Below are positions 26,061 to 35,131 of a stretch of 64,000 nucleotides of DNA, one piece after another (the first letter of the stretch is position 1; each line of letters begins with the position of its first letter). The notes beneath the pieces were generated by a model that was given only the letters and a program-made list of their open reading frames with translations, was not told the DNA's origin and made no database searches. Source of the DNA: DAHUYF01 sp963789275 (GTDB lineage Bacteria > Pseudomonadota > Alphaproteobacteria > ATCC43930 > CGMCC-115725); contig CAWBKF010000010.1 in assembly GCA_963789275.1 (NCBI GenBank), positions 62,001 to 126,000 on the forward strand, read 5' to 3'. Position numbers and translations under genes: made by a program.

Positions 26061-27089
26061 GTGACAAGTTCGAGCATCAGTTCCTACCTGGCGAGCAGCA
26101 CCGCGCTGATGACCAAGCTCGCCTCGCTCAATGCGGCCAACGCGACGTCGCAGACCAACAGCCGCCTGACGCTCATCGGCAACGACTTGCAGGCGCAGCT
26201 CAACAAGAAGGTCGCCGTGCTTGCAAGCAGCAGGCGCAGGACCCCGTCATGACGGAGCTGCAGGCGCAGCGAACAGACGCTCACCACGCAGCTCAACACC
26301 TATCAGAGCGCCGAGCAGCAGATCGGCACCAATATCAGCGTGCTGGGCGACTTGTCGCTGCAGCTCAGCGATCTCGCCGTCGCGGCACAATCGGGCGATT
26401 CCAGCACCTTCGATCAAGCGCTGACCAGCGCTCAGGCGAGACGTCAACTCGCTCGGGGTCGTGAGCCTACACGCCCGGCCTGCAGCCCGACGGCATCACC
26501 TCGCTCAAATACGCCGGACTCGGCATCCAATCGAGCAGCAGCTACGATCTCAGCACCCCGGCCGGCCAGGCCCAGGCGCTTGCCGCCGTGCAGGCCGCGC
26601 AGGCGGTGGTGAAGCAGATAAGCACCACCAGCTCGCAGAACCAGGAGATCAGCGCCAGCGTCCAGCAAACGCTGCAGACGCAGATCTCCAGCATCACTAC
26701 CCAGATCGGCAATCTGCAGCAGACCGAGCTCGCCGGCGCGCAGACGCAGATCACCAATCTCGAGACGCAAGAGCAGACGGAATACCATCTCATTCAATTG
26801 AACTTCGGCAACTCCACCAACGCCGCCAGCGTGCTGACGAGCTTGCAGACCACCGCCAAATCTCGCGGCGGTGCAGCCGGGCACCACTCTGGGGATCCTC
26901 GATCCTACGCCCGGCTCGCCGGCGCTTTTCGTGGCCAATCTCACGACCAACACGCCGACGACCAGCAGCACGAATTCAAGCTCAAGCTCGTCGTCGGGGT
27001 CGTCGTCCTCGGGATCGACCTCGACGAGCTCGACCTCTTCCGTACCGCAGACCTCGCTGCTCGGATCGATCCTCTCGACCAGCGCCTGA
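26061..27089 (+). pseudogene. Disrupted gene for a Q/S/T-rich, coiled-coil axial-like protein
   Basis: A TGGAGG ribosome site precedes GTG 26061. The frame gives SSSISSYLASSTALMTKLAS and continues helical and Gln-rich, but shifts near 26225, 26270, 26435, 26468 and 26862. Pieced together from the three frames it would encode about 340 residues: TTQLNTYQSAEQQIGTNISV, SLKYAGLGIQSSSSYDLSTP, a coiled coil (QISSITTQIGNLQQTELAGA) and a serine-rich tail ending SLLGSILSTSA. I do not recognise the family. Composition (no Cys, few Trp, many Gln/Ser/Thr) suits a protein exported by the flagellar machine. Five shifts in 650 bp could be decay or poor local sequence. Confidence 0.55.
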
Positions 27090-27107
27090 GGCGGCCGAAC
27101 TCGGCCC

Positions 27108-29059
27108 TCAACCCGCCGCGGCGGGCGCGCTCGCCACGCCGGAAAGCCGCTCGAGCAGCTCGTCGGTGCCGCGCTCCATCGCTTTGAGCGCGCGCTCGGT
27201 CTCGGCGCGGAAGGTGGCGAAGAGCCGCCGGCGCAGCGCTTCGTCCTGCGCGCGGCCGCCGTAGAACATGGCAATGCGCGGCAGTGCGTGCAGAGTGCCG
27301 TCAGGGACCGCATCCGCCTGGCCGTAGGCGTTGCCGGCCTTGCTCGCGAAATCGCGCATCGCCTCGTAGACGCCGGCGAAGTCCGCCGCCTCGCCGTCGA
27401 GCCCGGCAATCAGCGCGCGCAAATCGGCAAACATCCTTTGTGACTGCTCGCGCAGGCCCTCGAGCCGCCGGCCGCGCAGGATCTCGCCCGGCCGGAACTG
27501 CGTCATGGTTCGCTTCAGCTCGGTGATGATCCGCGCCTGGTCGATCACCGAGCCGTCGACGTCGAGCGCTTCCGGCACGCGCGGCGTCGCCCCAGTGATG
27601 AGCGCGCCGTCACTGCAGTTCACGACCTTGAGCCGGTAGGTGGCGATCAGGTCTATCAGCATGCGCCGGCTCGCGTCATAGACCCAATTGGTAACCGCGA
27701 TGCCGCCGAAATTGCCTTCGACCTCAAGCGGATAGCGCGCGCGTTGCGCGAGATATTTCTGCCATTTCTCGACATCGCGGTAGATCGTGCCCTCGGCATG
27801 GTCCGGCATGCCCGGCCGGGTCCCGCAATCCGCGCCGAACAGGACGAAATCGGTGAACCCGAGCGCGGCTGCGGTCGCCATCGCCGTGTTGACGCAGGTC
27901 GGCGCCGCGCCGCTGACCGGCACCACCTTGCCCCGCAGGATGCGGGTGGAGCTGACGGTGTCACGGAAGAACAGGATCGCCTCGCCGAACATCGGCGCGA
28001 CGCGCGGGTCAACCGTGGCCGAGGCAATAAGCCTGATCTGCGAGAGATCGCCGTGCTTCTGCGCCTCGCTGATCACCTCATAGACCTGCGGGCCGTTCTC
28101 CAGCTCGCAATGGAAGTCAGGCACCAGACCCGCCCGCAGCAGCGGCCGCAGCGCCGTGCCGCACGAGAACAGCACAACCCGGTCGCGGATCTGATGCAGC
28201 GTCTCGAGGCCTTCGTCGAGCGACGGCCCGGCGCCGGCGACAACCGCCGTCTCCGGCCGACGCCGCCGCGGCCTTGGAGTCGAGCAGCGAGAAAGGAGTG
28301 GGTCGAGAAATTCGCCACGGCGTTCGTCAGCATCACGATCTCGTCTTCGAAGAAGCCGCGGTTGACGTAGGCGAACTCCGCTGCACCATGCAGCCGCTTG
28401 CCGGTCTCGGCGAAGGCCCAGAGCGGATAGTGGGTGAAGATCCAGGCGCCGTCGAGAAACGGCGTGCCGTGCGCCGCGACCTTGGCCATGACCGCGCTGA
28501 TGATGCGGCCGGGGTCGAGATCGGTGACGAAATGAATCGCGCCCGCATCCGCCTCGATCCGCCCGAGCAGCGCCTCCCACTCGATCGAATTGAAGGAGTG
28601 GCCGATGAATTCGAGGAACGGCTCGACGACGATGATCCAGCGCGCGCCGGTGCGCCGGATCAGCTCCTCCAGGTGGTAGCCGAGGCCGAGGCCGAAGACG
28701 ATGAGAAACGTCGGCGCCGAGATCGGCCCGCGCGGCAACTCGCCGACACCGGCCTCCCCCAGCGTGCGCTCCATGGCGTGCATCAGGTTGATGCAGATCT
28801 CGCTCACCAGTCCCGCCGCTTTCGGCGATTCCATGATCAGCCGCAACGGCTTCGCCATGAAATCGTCGACCTGGGCCGCCGAGCGCGGGCGCGCGTCACC
28901 GCCATAGATGCGACGGTCGCCGGTCAGGATGTCGACGGGAACCTCGCCGTCGAAGACGACCGATGCGTGCGCCGGCTGCGCGGCGATGGCCTCGGCGAGC
29001 TCCGGAAATCGCCGGGCGAAGGCCGCGCGCGAACGCGCGGCGCGGTCGGCGAGCGTCAT
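27108..29059 (-). CDS. maf: Maf-type flagellin glycosyltransferase (DUF115), one frameshift
   Basis: About 650 codons. The first part (MTLADRAARSRAAFARRFPE to HSFLAARLQG) and the second part (TAVVAGAGPSLDEGLETLHQ to the stop at 27108) lie in different frames joined near 28262. The central GxGPSLD segment, SCGTALRPLL, and VLFGADCGTRPGMPDHAEGT are the hallmarks of motility-associated factors, which transfer pseudaminic or legionaminic acid to flagellin. The N-terminal half has VFGLGLGYHLEELIRRTGAR and a VVEPFLEF segment. ATG overlaps the flmG-like stop. The shift is either one missing base or two extra. Role is strongly supported by the legionaminic genes next door. Confidence 0.83.
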
Positions 29060-30942
29060 GCGGCGGCCTGGCCGAGCATCGCCCGGGAGGCCTCTTCGAT
29101 GGCGCCAGCGATCGCCGCGGCGGTGTTCTCGCCGTCCGCCGCGACCGCTTCGACCGCCGCGGCCGCGCGCGCCCGCTGCTCGGGCGAAGCCGCCAAGCCC
29201 GCGGCAAGGGAGACATAATCCGCCGCCGTCGCCGCCACCAACGTCGCCAGTCCGAGATCGCGCAGCAGCGCGGCATAAGGTCGGGTCGCGCCGTCGCCGT
29301 CGAGCGCCAGCACCGGCACGCCGCAGGCGAGCGCCTCCGCCGCCATGCGCGCCGACGACCCCAGCCCCGGCGCCAGCGCCACGTCGACCTGGCGATAGAA
29401 CTCGTCCGCCTCCGCCGCCGTCACGACGTCGATGCGCGCGGCGAGATCGCCGAAGCGCTCGACCAGGCGGGGGATGTTGGCGCTGTAGTCGAGATTATTG
29501 CCGCGCAGCAGCAGCACCGCCTGCGGCGCCGCCGTGAGCACGCTGCGCCACAGCTCCGTCGTCGCCGGATCGATTTGGGCCAACTGCACATCGACGCCGA
29601 AGCGGCAGGCCCCATCGGCGATCCGCGGGCGCCGGCGCGTCCAGTCGCGCAGCAGCGGATAGGCGCCGCAAGGCGGCTGCCAGAGGGCGATCTCCGGCGC
29701 CCCGGCGCGCGCGCTGCGCGGCACGATGGCGGCGTCGTAGATCTCGCGCTCGAGGCCGCGAGGATCGACGAGCCAGGCGGCGCGGACCGCCGAACTGACA
29801 CGCGCCAGCGCGCGCAGCGTATCCGGCGCGGCGAAGCCGCCGACATCGATCACCACGTCGAGATTGTCGCCGGCGAGCATCTTGGCGAGCGTCGCGGGAT
29901 CGACGCAGATGATGTCCCGCCATTTGTCGAAGCCGCCCCGCAGCGGCGCGTTGTCATCCCAGCTCTGCGCGCCGAGCCCGTAGGCGATGACGCGGGCGCC
30001 GTGGCGCCGATGCGCCTTCGCCACCGCGGCAACCGCCGCGGCGTCGTCGCGATCGGCGAAATGCGACACGAGATATCCCACCACCAGCGTCTCTCTGGGA
30101 CGCCGCCAGTGGCGTGCCTTGGCCGGCCGGGCGAACCGCCCGACCCAGTCCTTGACCCAGCCATCGCGTTGGCGCGCCTCTGCGCCGAGCCAAGGCGCGT
30201 CGGCGATGCGGGCGGCGGCGATCGCGGCATCCTGCGGCGCTCCGGCGCAAGCGCGCTCATGGCCGCGCGCCGCAGCCTCCGCCTCGCCGATGGCGGCGAG
30301 GCTCTGCGCCATGAGGCTCACGATGTCCGGTGCGGGCTCGTCGCCGCTGATCAGCGGCGCCAGGGTCTCGGCCGCGAGCGCCGCTTGGCCACCGTGCAGC
30401 AGCAGGTCGGCATAGAATTGCCGGCCCTCCACATCGGCTTGCGCCACCTGCACGTGCTGGCGCGCCTTATCGAGCGCCTGGACACGCTTGCCGCCCGCGA
30501 GCAACAGCCGCGCCTGCGCCAGCAGCGGCTTCTCCCGGATCGTCAGGAAGGCTCGGCCGAAAGAGGGAAAGCTCGGCGGTATCCAGTTGTGCATGCTTGG
30601 CTCGGGACCGAGCGCGGTCGCGAGCTTGCCGTAATAGAGGCTGTCCAGCAGGTCGCCGGACTGCGCATAAAGCGAGGCGAGGACTTCCGCCACGGTGCCG
30701 TTGCCGGGCTCGCGGTCGAAGCAGGATTGCGCCAGGCGCAGCGCCTGCGCGATGTCGCCCAGGTACCAGGCGGCAAGCGCGCTCGCGAAGTGCAGCCGCA
30801 GATCGTCGGCGTCCCGATCGCCGGCAGCGGCGAGCGCGGCCAGCGCGGCCTCGACATCGCCGACGCCGAGATGACGCGCGGCGTCGTTGACAAGCTCCGC
30901 GACCGTCATGCTGGGATTGAGGGTTGCATTACGCCCGTCCAC
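29056..30942 (-). CDS. FlmG-like TPR plus GT41 flagellin sugar transferase
   Basis: 628 residues from GTG 30942, which has a GGAGG site nine bases upstream. Residues about 10-250 form TPR-like helices (FASALAAWYLGDIAQALRLA; EVLASLYAQSGDLLDSLYYG). The C-terminal half is an OGT/SPINDLY-type GT-B fold with LVVGYLVSHFADRDDAA, VDVGG-like DVVIDVGGFAAPDTLRALA and VDVALAPG. Caulobacter FlmG has this domain order: its TPR part binds flagellin and its GT part adds a nonulosonic acid. It lies between flaF and maf with a 4-bp overlap to maf, so two transferase types are co-transcribed. Confidence 0.82.
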   Translation of the reverse strand: MDGRNATLNPSMTVAELVNDAARHLGVGDVEAALAALAAAGDRDADDLRLHFASALAAWYLGDIAQALRLAQSCFDREPGNGTVAEVLASLYAQSGDLLDSLYYGKLATALGPEPSMHNWIPPSFPSFGRAFLTIREKPLLAQARLLLAGGKRVQALDKARQHVQVAQADVEGRQFYADLLLHGGQAALAAETLAPLISGDEPAPDIVSLMAQSLAAIGEAEAAARGHERACAGAPQDAAIAAARIADAPWLGAEARQRDGWVKDWVGRFARPAKARHWRRPRETLVVGYLVSHFADRDDAAAVAAVAKAHRRHGARVIAYGLGAQSWDDNAPLRGGFDKWRDIICVDPATLAKMLAGDNLDVVIDVGGFAAPDTLRALARVSSAVRAAWLVDPRGLEREIYDAAIVPRSARAGAPEIALWQPPCGAYPLLRDWTRRRPRIADGACRFGVDVQLAQIDPATTELWRSVLTAAPQAVLLLRGNNLDYSANIPRLVERFGDLAARIDVVTAAEADEFYRQVDVALAPGLGSSARMAAEALACGVPVLALDGDGATRPYAALLRDLGLATLVAATAADYVSLAAGLAASPEQRARAAAAVEAVAADGENTAAAIAGAIEEASRAMLGQAAA

Positions 30943-30960
30943 GACAGCGCGCCTCCGATT

Positions 30961-31380
30961 CTAGACGGTCTCTCGCAGCTGCGGCGCCGGCGGCGTCGGG
31001 GCGTTCGCGGCCTTCGCCGCTGCCGCGCGCTGGCCCTCGAGCAGGCCCTCGCCGATCTGGCGGTTGATGTTCACCAGCACGTCGATCTTCGCGGGATCGG
31101 GCTGACCGAGAATTTGCGCGGTGTGGCGGTCGATGAAATTGCTGAGCCCGAGGAGGTTGGCGCGAACTTCCTTCGGCAGCGTGCATTCAGCGTCGACGAG
31201 GTTCGCCTGGAATATCGTCCACAGCCGCCAATTGCGCCGGACCGCGTCGAGCAGCTCGGCCTTGTCGCCGTTCTTTGCGCCCTCCATCAATCTTGCGGAT
31301 TCAAGCAGCGCCCAGGCCTCCGTCTTAGCCGGATTGCCCGGCTCGGGCAGCCTCTTGTATCTCTGTGCCGGTGACGCCAT
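30961..31380 (-). CDS. flaF: Flagellin synthesis/secretion regulator FlaF
   Basis: 139 residues from ATG 31380 (MASPAQRYKRL). The FlaF core is KTEAWALLESARLMEGAKNG, then ELLDAVRRNWRLWTIFQANL and LLGLSNFIDRHTAQILGQP. In Caulobacter FlaF and FlbT act in opposition on flagellin translation; FlaF also aids secretion. The start lies 56 bp inside the end of flbT, an unusually long overlap implying translational coupling. The Ala/Pro-rich tail extends beyond the usual length of about 115. Confidence 0.9.
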   Translation of the reverse strand: MASPAQRYKRLPEPGNPAKTEAWALLESARLMEGAKNGDKAELLDAVRRNWRLWTIFQANLVDAECTLPKEVRANLLGLSNFIDRHTAQILGQPDPAKIDVLVNINRQIGEGLLEGQRAAAAKAANAPTPPAPQLRETV

Positions 31381-31756
31381 CCAGGATCTCCTGCTCCTTG
31401 GCAATGAGCTGTTTTGCTGTTTTCAGTGCGGGATAAAGCTGATCCGCCGCGAGCTCCTGCTCGATCTTGCGCAACAGCGGCAGCGCGCTCGGCGCCGCCT
31501 CGGAGAATTCTGCTAAAAACCGATGAATTATGGGTAAATAGACCTCGCTTTTGCCGGGGAAAAGGTAGAGGCATTGCACGGTGAAATAGATGCGGCGCGC
31601 CGGCGTGGTCGCTGCCTCATCGGTGATGATGTCCTTCTCGCGCAGCAGCGCCGCCTCGTTGTGCACGACGAGCTTTGCCGCGTGGTGCGAGTTCTGCAGG
31701 ACGACGCCGTTGACGATCAGCTTCTCGCCAGGCTTGAGGTTGATGGTGAGCGGCAT
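31325..31756 (-). CDS. flbT: Flagellin mRNA regulator FlbT
   Basis: 143 residues from ATG 31756 (MPLTINLKPGEKLIVNGVVL), a standard FlbT start; an upstream in-frame Met would add 12 basic residues and is not conserved. Other blocks: RIYFTVQCLYLFPGKSEVYL and QLYPALKTAKQLIAKEQEIL. FlbT destabilises flagellin mRNA until the hook is complete. First gene of the operon flbT-flaF-flmG-maf. A CtrA-like box lies 52 bp upstream. Confidence 0.93.
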   Translation of the reverse strand: MPLTINLKPGEKLIVNGVVLQNSHHAAKLVVHNEAALLREKDIITDEAATTPARRIYFTVQCLYLFPGKSEVYLPIIHRFLAEFSEAAPSALPLLRKIEQELAADQLYPALKTAKQLIAKEQEILDGVTGTEIQEAARAGQSG

Positions 31757-31807
31757 TCCACGGCTCCTACGGCGTTCGCTCGCGGATCCCATGCTGACGC
31801 GTGTTGG

Positions 31808-31822
31808 TTAACATCCTGATAA
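31808..31822. promoter_or_regulatory. CtrA-like box between flbT and the sulfotransferase gene
   Basis: TTAACATCCTGATAA is TTAA-N7-TTAA with one mismatch, in the divergent region. It could serve either gene; weak evidence on its own. Confidence 0.35.
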
Positions 31823-31884
31823 CGCGGTCCGCGCATAATGCCTGCAAGCACGCTACCGCCGGCGGCGATTTTTCCGAGGAGCTC

Positions 31885-32631
31885 ATGGCCGACTGTCAGC
31901 GCTTTGTGATCGTGTCGTGCCCGCGTACGGGCTCGACTCACCTGGTCGATTACCTCGAGGCCATCGACGGCGTCCGCTGCCTCTCGGAGGTGTTCAACGA
32001 GCGCATGGTGCTGCTGCGGCATCACCAGCCCGTCGACCCGCGGCTGGAAGAGATGGGCTTCCGCAATTCCGACCCGCTCGGCTTCCTCGCGCGCCTCGAG
32101 CGGGAGGTCGGCGATTGCGGCTGGTTCGGCTTCAAGCTCTTTCCCAACCAGAATCTGCCGCTGCTGCAGCAATTGTGCGCCGATCGGCGCTGGCGCAAGA
32201 TCTTCCTGTGGCGCGACAATCTGGTGGAGCAATACCTGTCGTTCCTGCTCGCCGCCTCGCATTTCGGCCGCAAGGAATGGGGCCGGGTCCCCGGCGGGTC
32301 CAAGTTCAGCGCCTCGACCACCGATCTCATCCGCGACGTCCACACCATCGAGAACAACTATCAGGTGATCGAGAAGGCGCTGGCCCATGCCGATCCCGGC
32401 GGCGTCTTCGCGCTGGAATACGAAGAGCTCGGCGATGCCGGCGTCATGCGCCGGCTGCTCCAGTTCATGGGCTTGCCGCCGGACGCCATCGAGACCGCGC
32501 TGGCGCGCGCCGCGGCCGATCCGGCGCTGGCCTTCACGCCCGGCCCCAACAGCGCGCAGCGTCTGCAGAACTACGACGAGATCCGCGCCGTCCTCGAGCG
32601 CGGCCGCTACAAGCGCTGGATCCGGCCCTAA
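31885..32631 (+). CDS. Stf0-like sulfotransferase
   Basis: 248 residues. The PAPS 5'-phosphosulfate loop is SCPRTGSTHLVDYL at about 10-23, with the conserved Arg-Thr-Gly-Ser-Thr. The 3'-phosphate-binding region LWRDNLVEQYLSFLLAAS is at about 109-126. These two motifs in this order mark the Stf0 group, which moves sulfate from PAPS to sugars or other acceptors. Start ATG 31885 follows GAGGA; no signal peptide, so cytoplasmic. It lies alone on plus among the flagellin transferase and flagellin genes, and its stop overlaps the stop of the convergent glycosyltransferase gene. Acceptor unknown; a flagellin glycan is my inference. Confidence 0.8.
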   Translation: MADCQRFVIVSCPRTGSTHLVDYLEAIDGVRCLSEVFNERMVLLRHHQPVDPRLEEMGFRNSDPLGFLARLEREVGDCGWFGFKLFPNQNLPLLQQLCADRRWRKIFLWRDNLVEQYLSFLLAASHFGRKEWGRVPGGSKFSASTTDLIRDVHTIENNYQVIEKALAHADPGGVFALEYEELGDAGVMRRLLQFMGLPPDAIETALARAAADPALAFTPGPNSAQRLQNYDEIRAVLERGRYKRWIRP

Positions 32632-33403
32632 CGCGGATTCGTCACGCCGCCGCCGGCCGGAACTGCGTCGCGAAATTGCCGGCGAAAGTGATCGGGTCCG
32701 ACGTGGTTGAGCTTGCTCGCGACGTCGACCCAGATCTCGCCGCCGAGATCGGTCCAGCGCCGGCAGAAGGCGTAATCCTCCGACAGGTAGACGCCGCTCG
32801 CCTGGTCGATCATGCAGTCGAACAGCGCGAACCGGTGGGGGCTGTTGCCGAGCGGATCGGTCGTGCTGCTGGTGCGGCGGTATCTCAGCTCGGGATGAGC
32901 GGCGCAGAGCGCCGTGAGCACCGAGCGACGGATCATGAGAAAGCCGGTGCCGGCGTAGCGGACCTTGGCGAAGCCGTCGCGCGCGGCAATGCGCGCGGGA
33001 TCCTCGACCTCGAACACGTATTCGAGCGCGCGTCGATTGCGGATCGGCCAGTCCGGCGGCGATGACCTCGCGCACCCGCTCCCAGTCGATCCGCTTCGCC
33101 GGATATGCGCCGGCGGCGACGTCGGCGCCGAAATCGATCAGGCGGAACACCTGATCGGGCTCGAAGCCGATATCGGCGTCGACGAACAACAGGTGGGTCG
33201 GGTCGGGGCGGTCGAGGAAATGCGCGACGAGATCGGCGCGGGCGCGAGTGATGAGCGCATCGCCGTTGAGCATCAGCCATTCCAGATCGACGCCGCGCGA
33301 CCGGCACGCCGTCTGCAGCTTGAGCAAGCGAATTGGCGTAGGCGGTGGTGACCTGCCCGCCGTAGCAGGGCGTCGCCACCATGAGACTTGGACGCTGGGG
33401 CAT
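32628..33403 (-). pseudogene. GT-A type glycosyltransferase, frameshifted
   Basis: ATG 33403 opens MPQRPSLMVATPCYGGQVTT and AYANSL. A surplus T near 33328 shifts the frame, and the continuation LLKLQTACRSRGVDLEWLML, then LFVDADIGFEPDQVFRLIDF (DxD motif) and AAGAYPAKRIDWERV, is in another frame. A second shift near 33050 leads to EDPARIAARDGFAKVRYAGT and SEDYAFCRRWTDLGGEIWVD, ending at 32628. Restored length about 257 residues. The fold looks like a small cytoplasmic family-2-like transferase. Substrate unknown. The stop overlaps that of the sulfotransferase gene. A decayed second copy lies at 34625-35002. Confidence 0.68.
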
Positions 33404-33484
33404 GCGTTCTCCTGCGCCGAGCATGCCGCGTTATCGTCAATAATTGGTAAATCACTGACCGACGCGGCGGGCCGACGAGGCGAA

Positions 33485-33504
33485 TGGACGGCCCGAGCCG
33501 CCCA
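33485..33504 (-). terminator. Hairpin downstream of flagellin copy A
   Basis: TGGACGGC/CCGA/GCCGCCCA, one mismatch in the stem, 26 bp after the flagellin stop. Counterpart of the perfect hairpin behind copy B. Confidence 0.55.
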
Positions 33505-33529
33505 CCCGTCAGTGGTCGAAAGATAAGGC

Positions 33530-34390
33530 TTAGTGGAAGAGACGCAGCACATTCTGCTCCGACTGGGTCGCGATCGACAGCGACTGTATCGCAAGCTGCT
33601 GCGATGTCTGCAAGGTGACGAGGTTCGTGCTCTCCACGTTGACGTCGGCGACCGTCAGCTTGTCAGCGCCGCCCTGGAGGGTCGTGAGATACTGGCTGGT
33701 GAAGTCCAGTCGGGTATTCAGGAAGGTCACGTTGCCGCCCAGCGACTGCGCCTGCGACTGCGCGGTTTCGACCGCGTTCTGCAAGATGTTGAAGCCCGCG
33801 TCGAACTTCGAGGTCTTGGAGCTGACCGTGGAGAAAGCGACGCCCACGACCGCGGTGGCAAGCAGCGATGCCGCAGCGTGCGTCGTCACCAGCGCGCTGA
33901 CCTGCTGGTTGAAGCCATAGACCTTCAACGTCGAGGTCGAAGACAGGCTGAACTGCAGCGACAGCACCGACGCGGTCGAGTTCACCAGGTTGAGGCCCTG
34001 GTAGGACGCGTCGTTGACCAGGTGGTTCAACTGGACCGACAGCGTGTTGAACGTCTTCGCGGTGGCGGCCTGCTGCGACGCGGTCTCGGTCTTTGCCGAG
34101 TTCAAGAGACCTTGCAACTGCTGCAAGACTGCCACGACACTCTGGGTCGCCTGAGTCGCCGCTGTCAGGGACGAGATGCCCTGATCGATGTCCGACTTGC
34201 GCTCCGAGAGGTCGTTGGCGCGGTTGTTCAGGCCCTGCGCCTGGAAGAACAGCACCGCGTTGTCGACGGCGCTTGCCACTTTGAGGCCGGTGGCGAGATG
34301 GTTCTGCACCGTGCCGATCGTGGAGTTGATATTCTGCAGCGCGAGCAGGTTTTGGCGGGTCGCGTTGCCGAGAACGATGTTATTGGACAT
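33530..34390 (-). CDS. fliC: Flagellin (copy A)
   Basis: 286 residues, short as usual in alphaproteobacteria. N-terminal D0/D1 helices (MSNNIVLGNATRQNLLALQN; VASAVDNAVLFFQAQGLNNR) and C-terminal D0 (DVNVESTNLVTLQTSQQLAI; SEQNVLRLFH). Only a small variable domain lies between (about 130-200), with many Ser/Thr that could carry the predicted sugar. No signal peptide, as expected for type III export. Differs from copy B at 21 positions by my count, all before about residue 208. The sigma-54-type element lies 56 bp upstream of the ATG. Confidence 0.95.
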   Translation of the reverse strand: MSNNIVLGNATRQNLLALQNINSTIGTVQNHLATGLKVASAVDNAVLFFQAQGLNNRANDLSERKSDIDQGISSLTAATQATQSVVAVLQQLQGLLNSAKTETASQQAATAKTFNTLSVQLNHLVNDASYQGLNLVNSTASVLSLQFSLSSTSTLKVYGFNQQVSALVTTHAAASLLATAVVGVAFSTVSSKTSKFDAGFNILQNAVETAQSQAQSLGGNVTFLNTRLDFTSQYLTTLQGGADKLTVADVNVESTNLVTLQTSQQLAIQSLSIATQSEQNVLRLFH

Positions 34391-34445
34391 GGGAGTTCAT
34401 CCATCTGCGTGGAAAAAGGGCGCTTCGCGACCCCGATCTACAATC

Positions 34446-34460
34446 GCAATGCCCATGCCA
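34446..34460 (-). promoter_or_regulatory. Sigma-54 promoter of flagellin copy A
   Basis: On minus: TGGCATG-GGCA-TTGC, a good -24/-12 match. The same 15 bases occur before copy B at 36049-36063. Confidence 0.7.
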
Positions 34461-34570
34461 CCACCGCGATCGGCCAGCGCGCGGCGCCGCAGCGCGGAAA
34501 TCTGCGGGTTTCGCGAAGCCCCTCTGGTCTCCGGCGCGTCCGAAGCAGGCGGAGTCGGAAAATTTTTCTC

Positions 34571-34585
34571 GGTGATAACTGCCGC
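34571..34585 (-). promoter_or_regulatory. FlbD-type site, flagellin copy A
   Basis: GGTGATAACTGCCGC read on plus, aligned with GGTGAAAACTGCCGG before copy B. Other sites present before copy B are lost or degraded here, so copy A may be less strongly activated. Confidence 0.45.
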
Positions 34586-34624
34586 TCGGCAGAAGATGCA
34601 ATGCGCCGACAGGTGGAATGCAGC

Positions 34625-35002
34625 GCGTCCGATCGATGATGCTATCGAGCGACGAAGCGATCGACGCTGGTGCCGAGCGGATCGTTCATACGACCGGTGC
34701 GGCGACATCCAGGGCGCGCTCTACGCGAGCGCCGGCGCCCGTGCGATGCGCGACCGTCGTCCGTCTGATCTCGCGGCATCGAGATCAAGAGAAAGCCGGT
34801 GCCCGCATGGCGCCTCTTGGCGCCGCCGCCGCGCGGGACGATACGCGCGAGCCGCCTCCGAGCATCGGCAATTCCGGATCGACCGCGCGATCGGTACGCG
34901 CGGTGCGAGCAGCGAATTCTTGAGCAGTGAATTGGCGCAAGCGGTGGCGAGCGGCTTCGCCAGGGGAGGGCGTCGCCGCATGAGACCGGGACGAGCGGGC
35001 AT
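34625..35002 (-). pseudogene. Degraded duplicate of the glycosyltransferase gene
   Basis: From ATG 35002 the frame starts MPARPGLMRRRPPLAKPLAT and ACANSLLK, clearly related to MPQRPSLMVATPCYGGQVTT and AYANSLLK of the gene at 32628-33403. Further left, GAGAAAGCCGGTGCC and GCCGAGCGGATCG also match it. About 250 bp of the middle, with the DxD motif, are missing, and the rest is frameshifted. A true remnant rather than a sequencing artefact, because of the deletion and many substitutions. Confidence 0.72.
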
Positions 35003-35084
35003 GCTGTCTCTGCGCGCCGGGCATGCCGCGCTATCGTCAATAATCCGTAAATCACCGCGCCCTGCGGCAGGCGCGAAACGCGAA

Positions 35085-35106
35085 TGGGCGGCCCGAAGGC
35101 CGCCCA
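35085..35106 (-). terminator. Terminator hairpin downstream of flagellin copy B
   Basis: A perfect 9-bp GC stem, TGGGCGGCC/CGAA/GGCCGCCCA; in the transcript (minus) the loop is UUCG. No long U tract follows, but it begins 26 bp after the flagellin stop. Confidence 0.65.
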
Positions 35107-35131
35107 CCCGTCATTGGTCGAAAGACAAGGC

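Noticed and set aside
28963..31374. 803-codon open frame on plus over the FlmG-like gene
   Set aside because: Arg/His-rich shadow. The minus frame has TPR and glycosyltransferase features and a ribosome site.
32628..33424. Two separate small genes in the glycosyltransferase region
   Set aside because: The pieces join into one GT-A protein once two single-base shifts are repaired, and the order of motifs is right.
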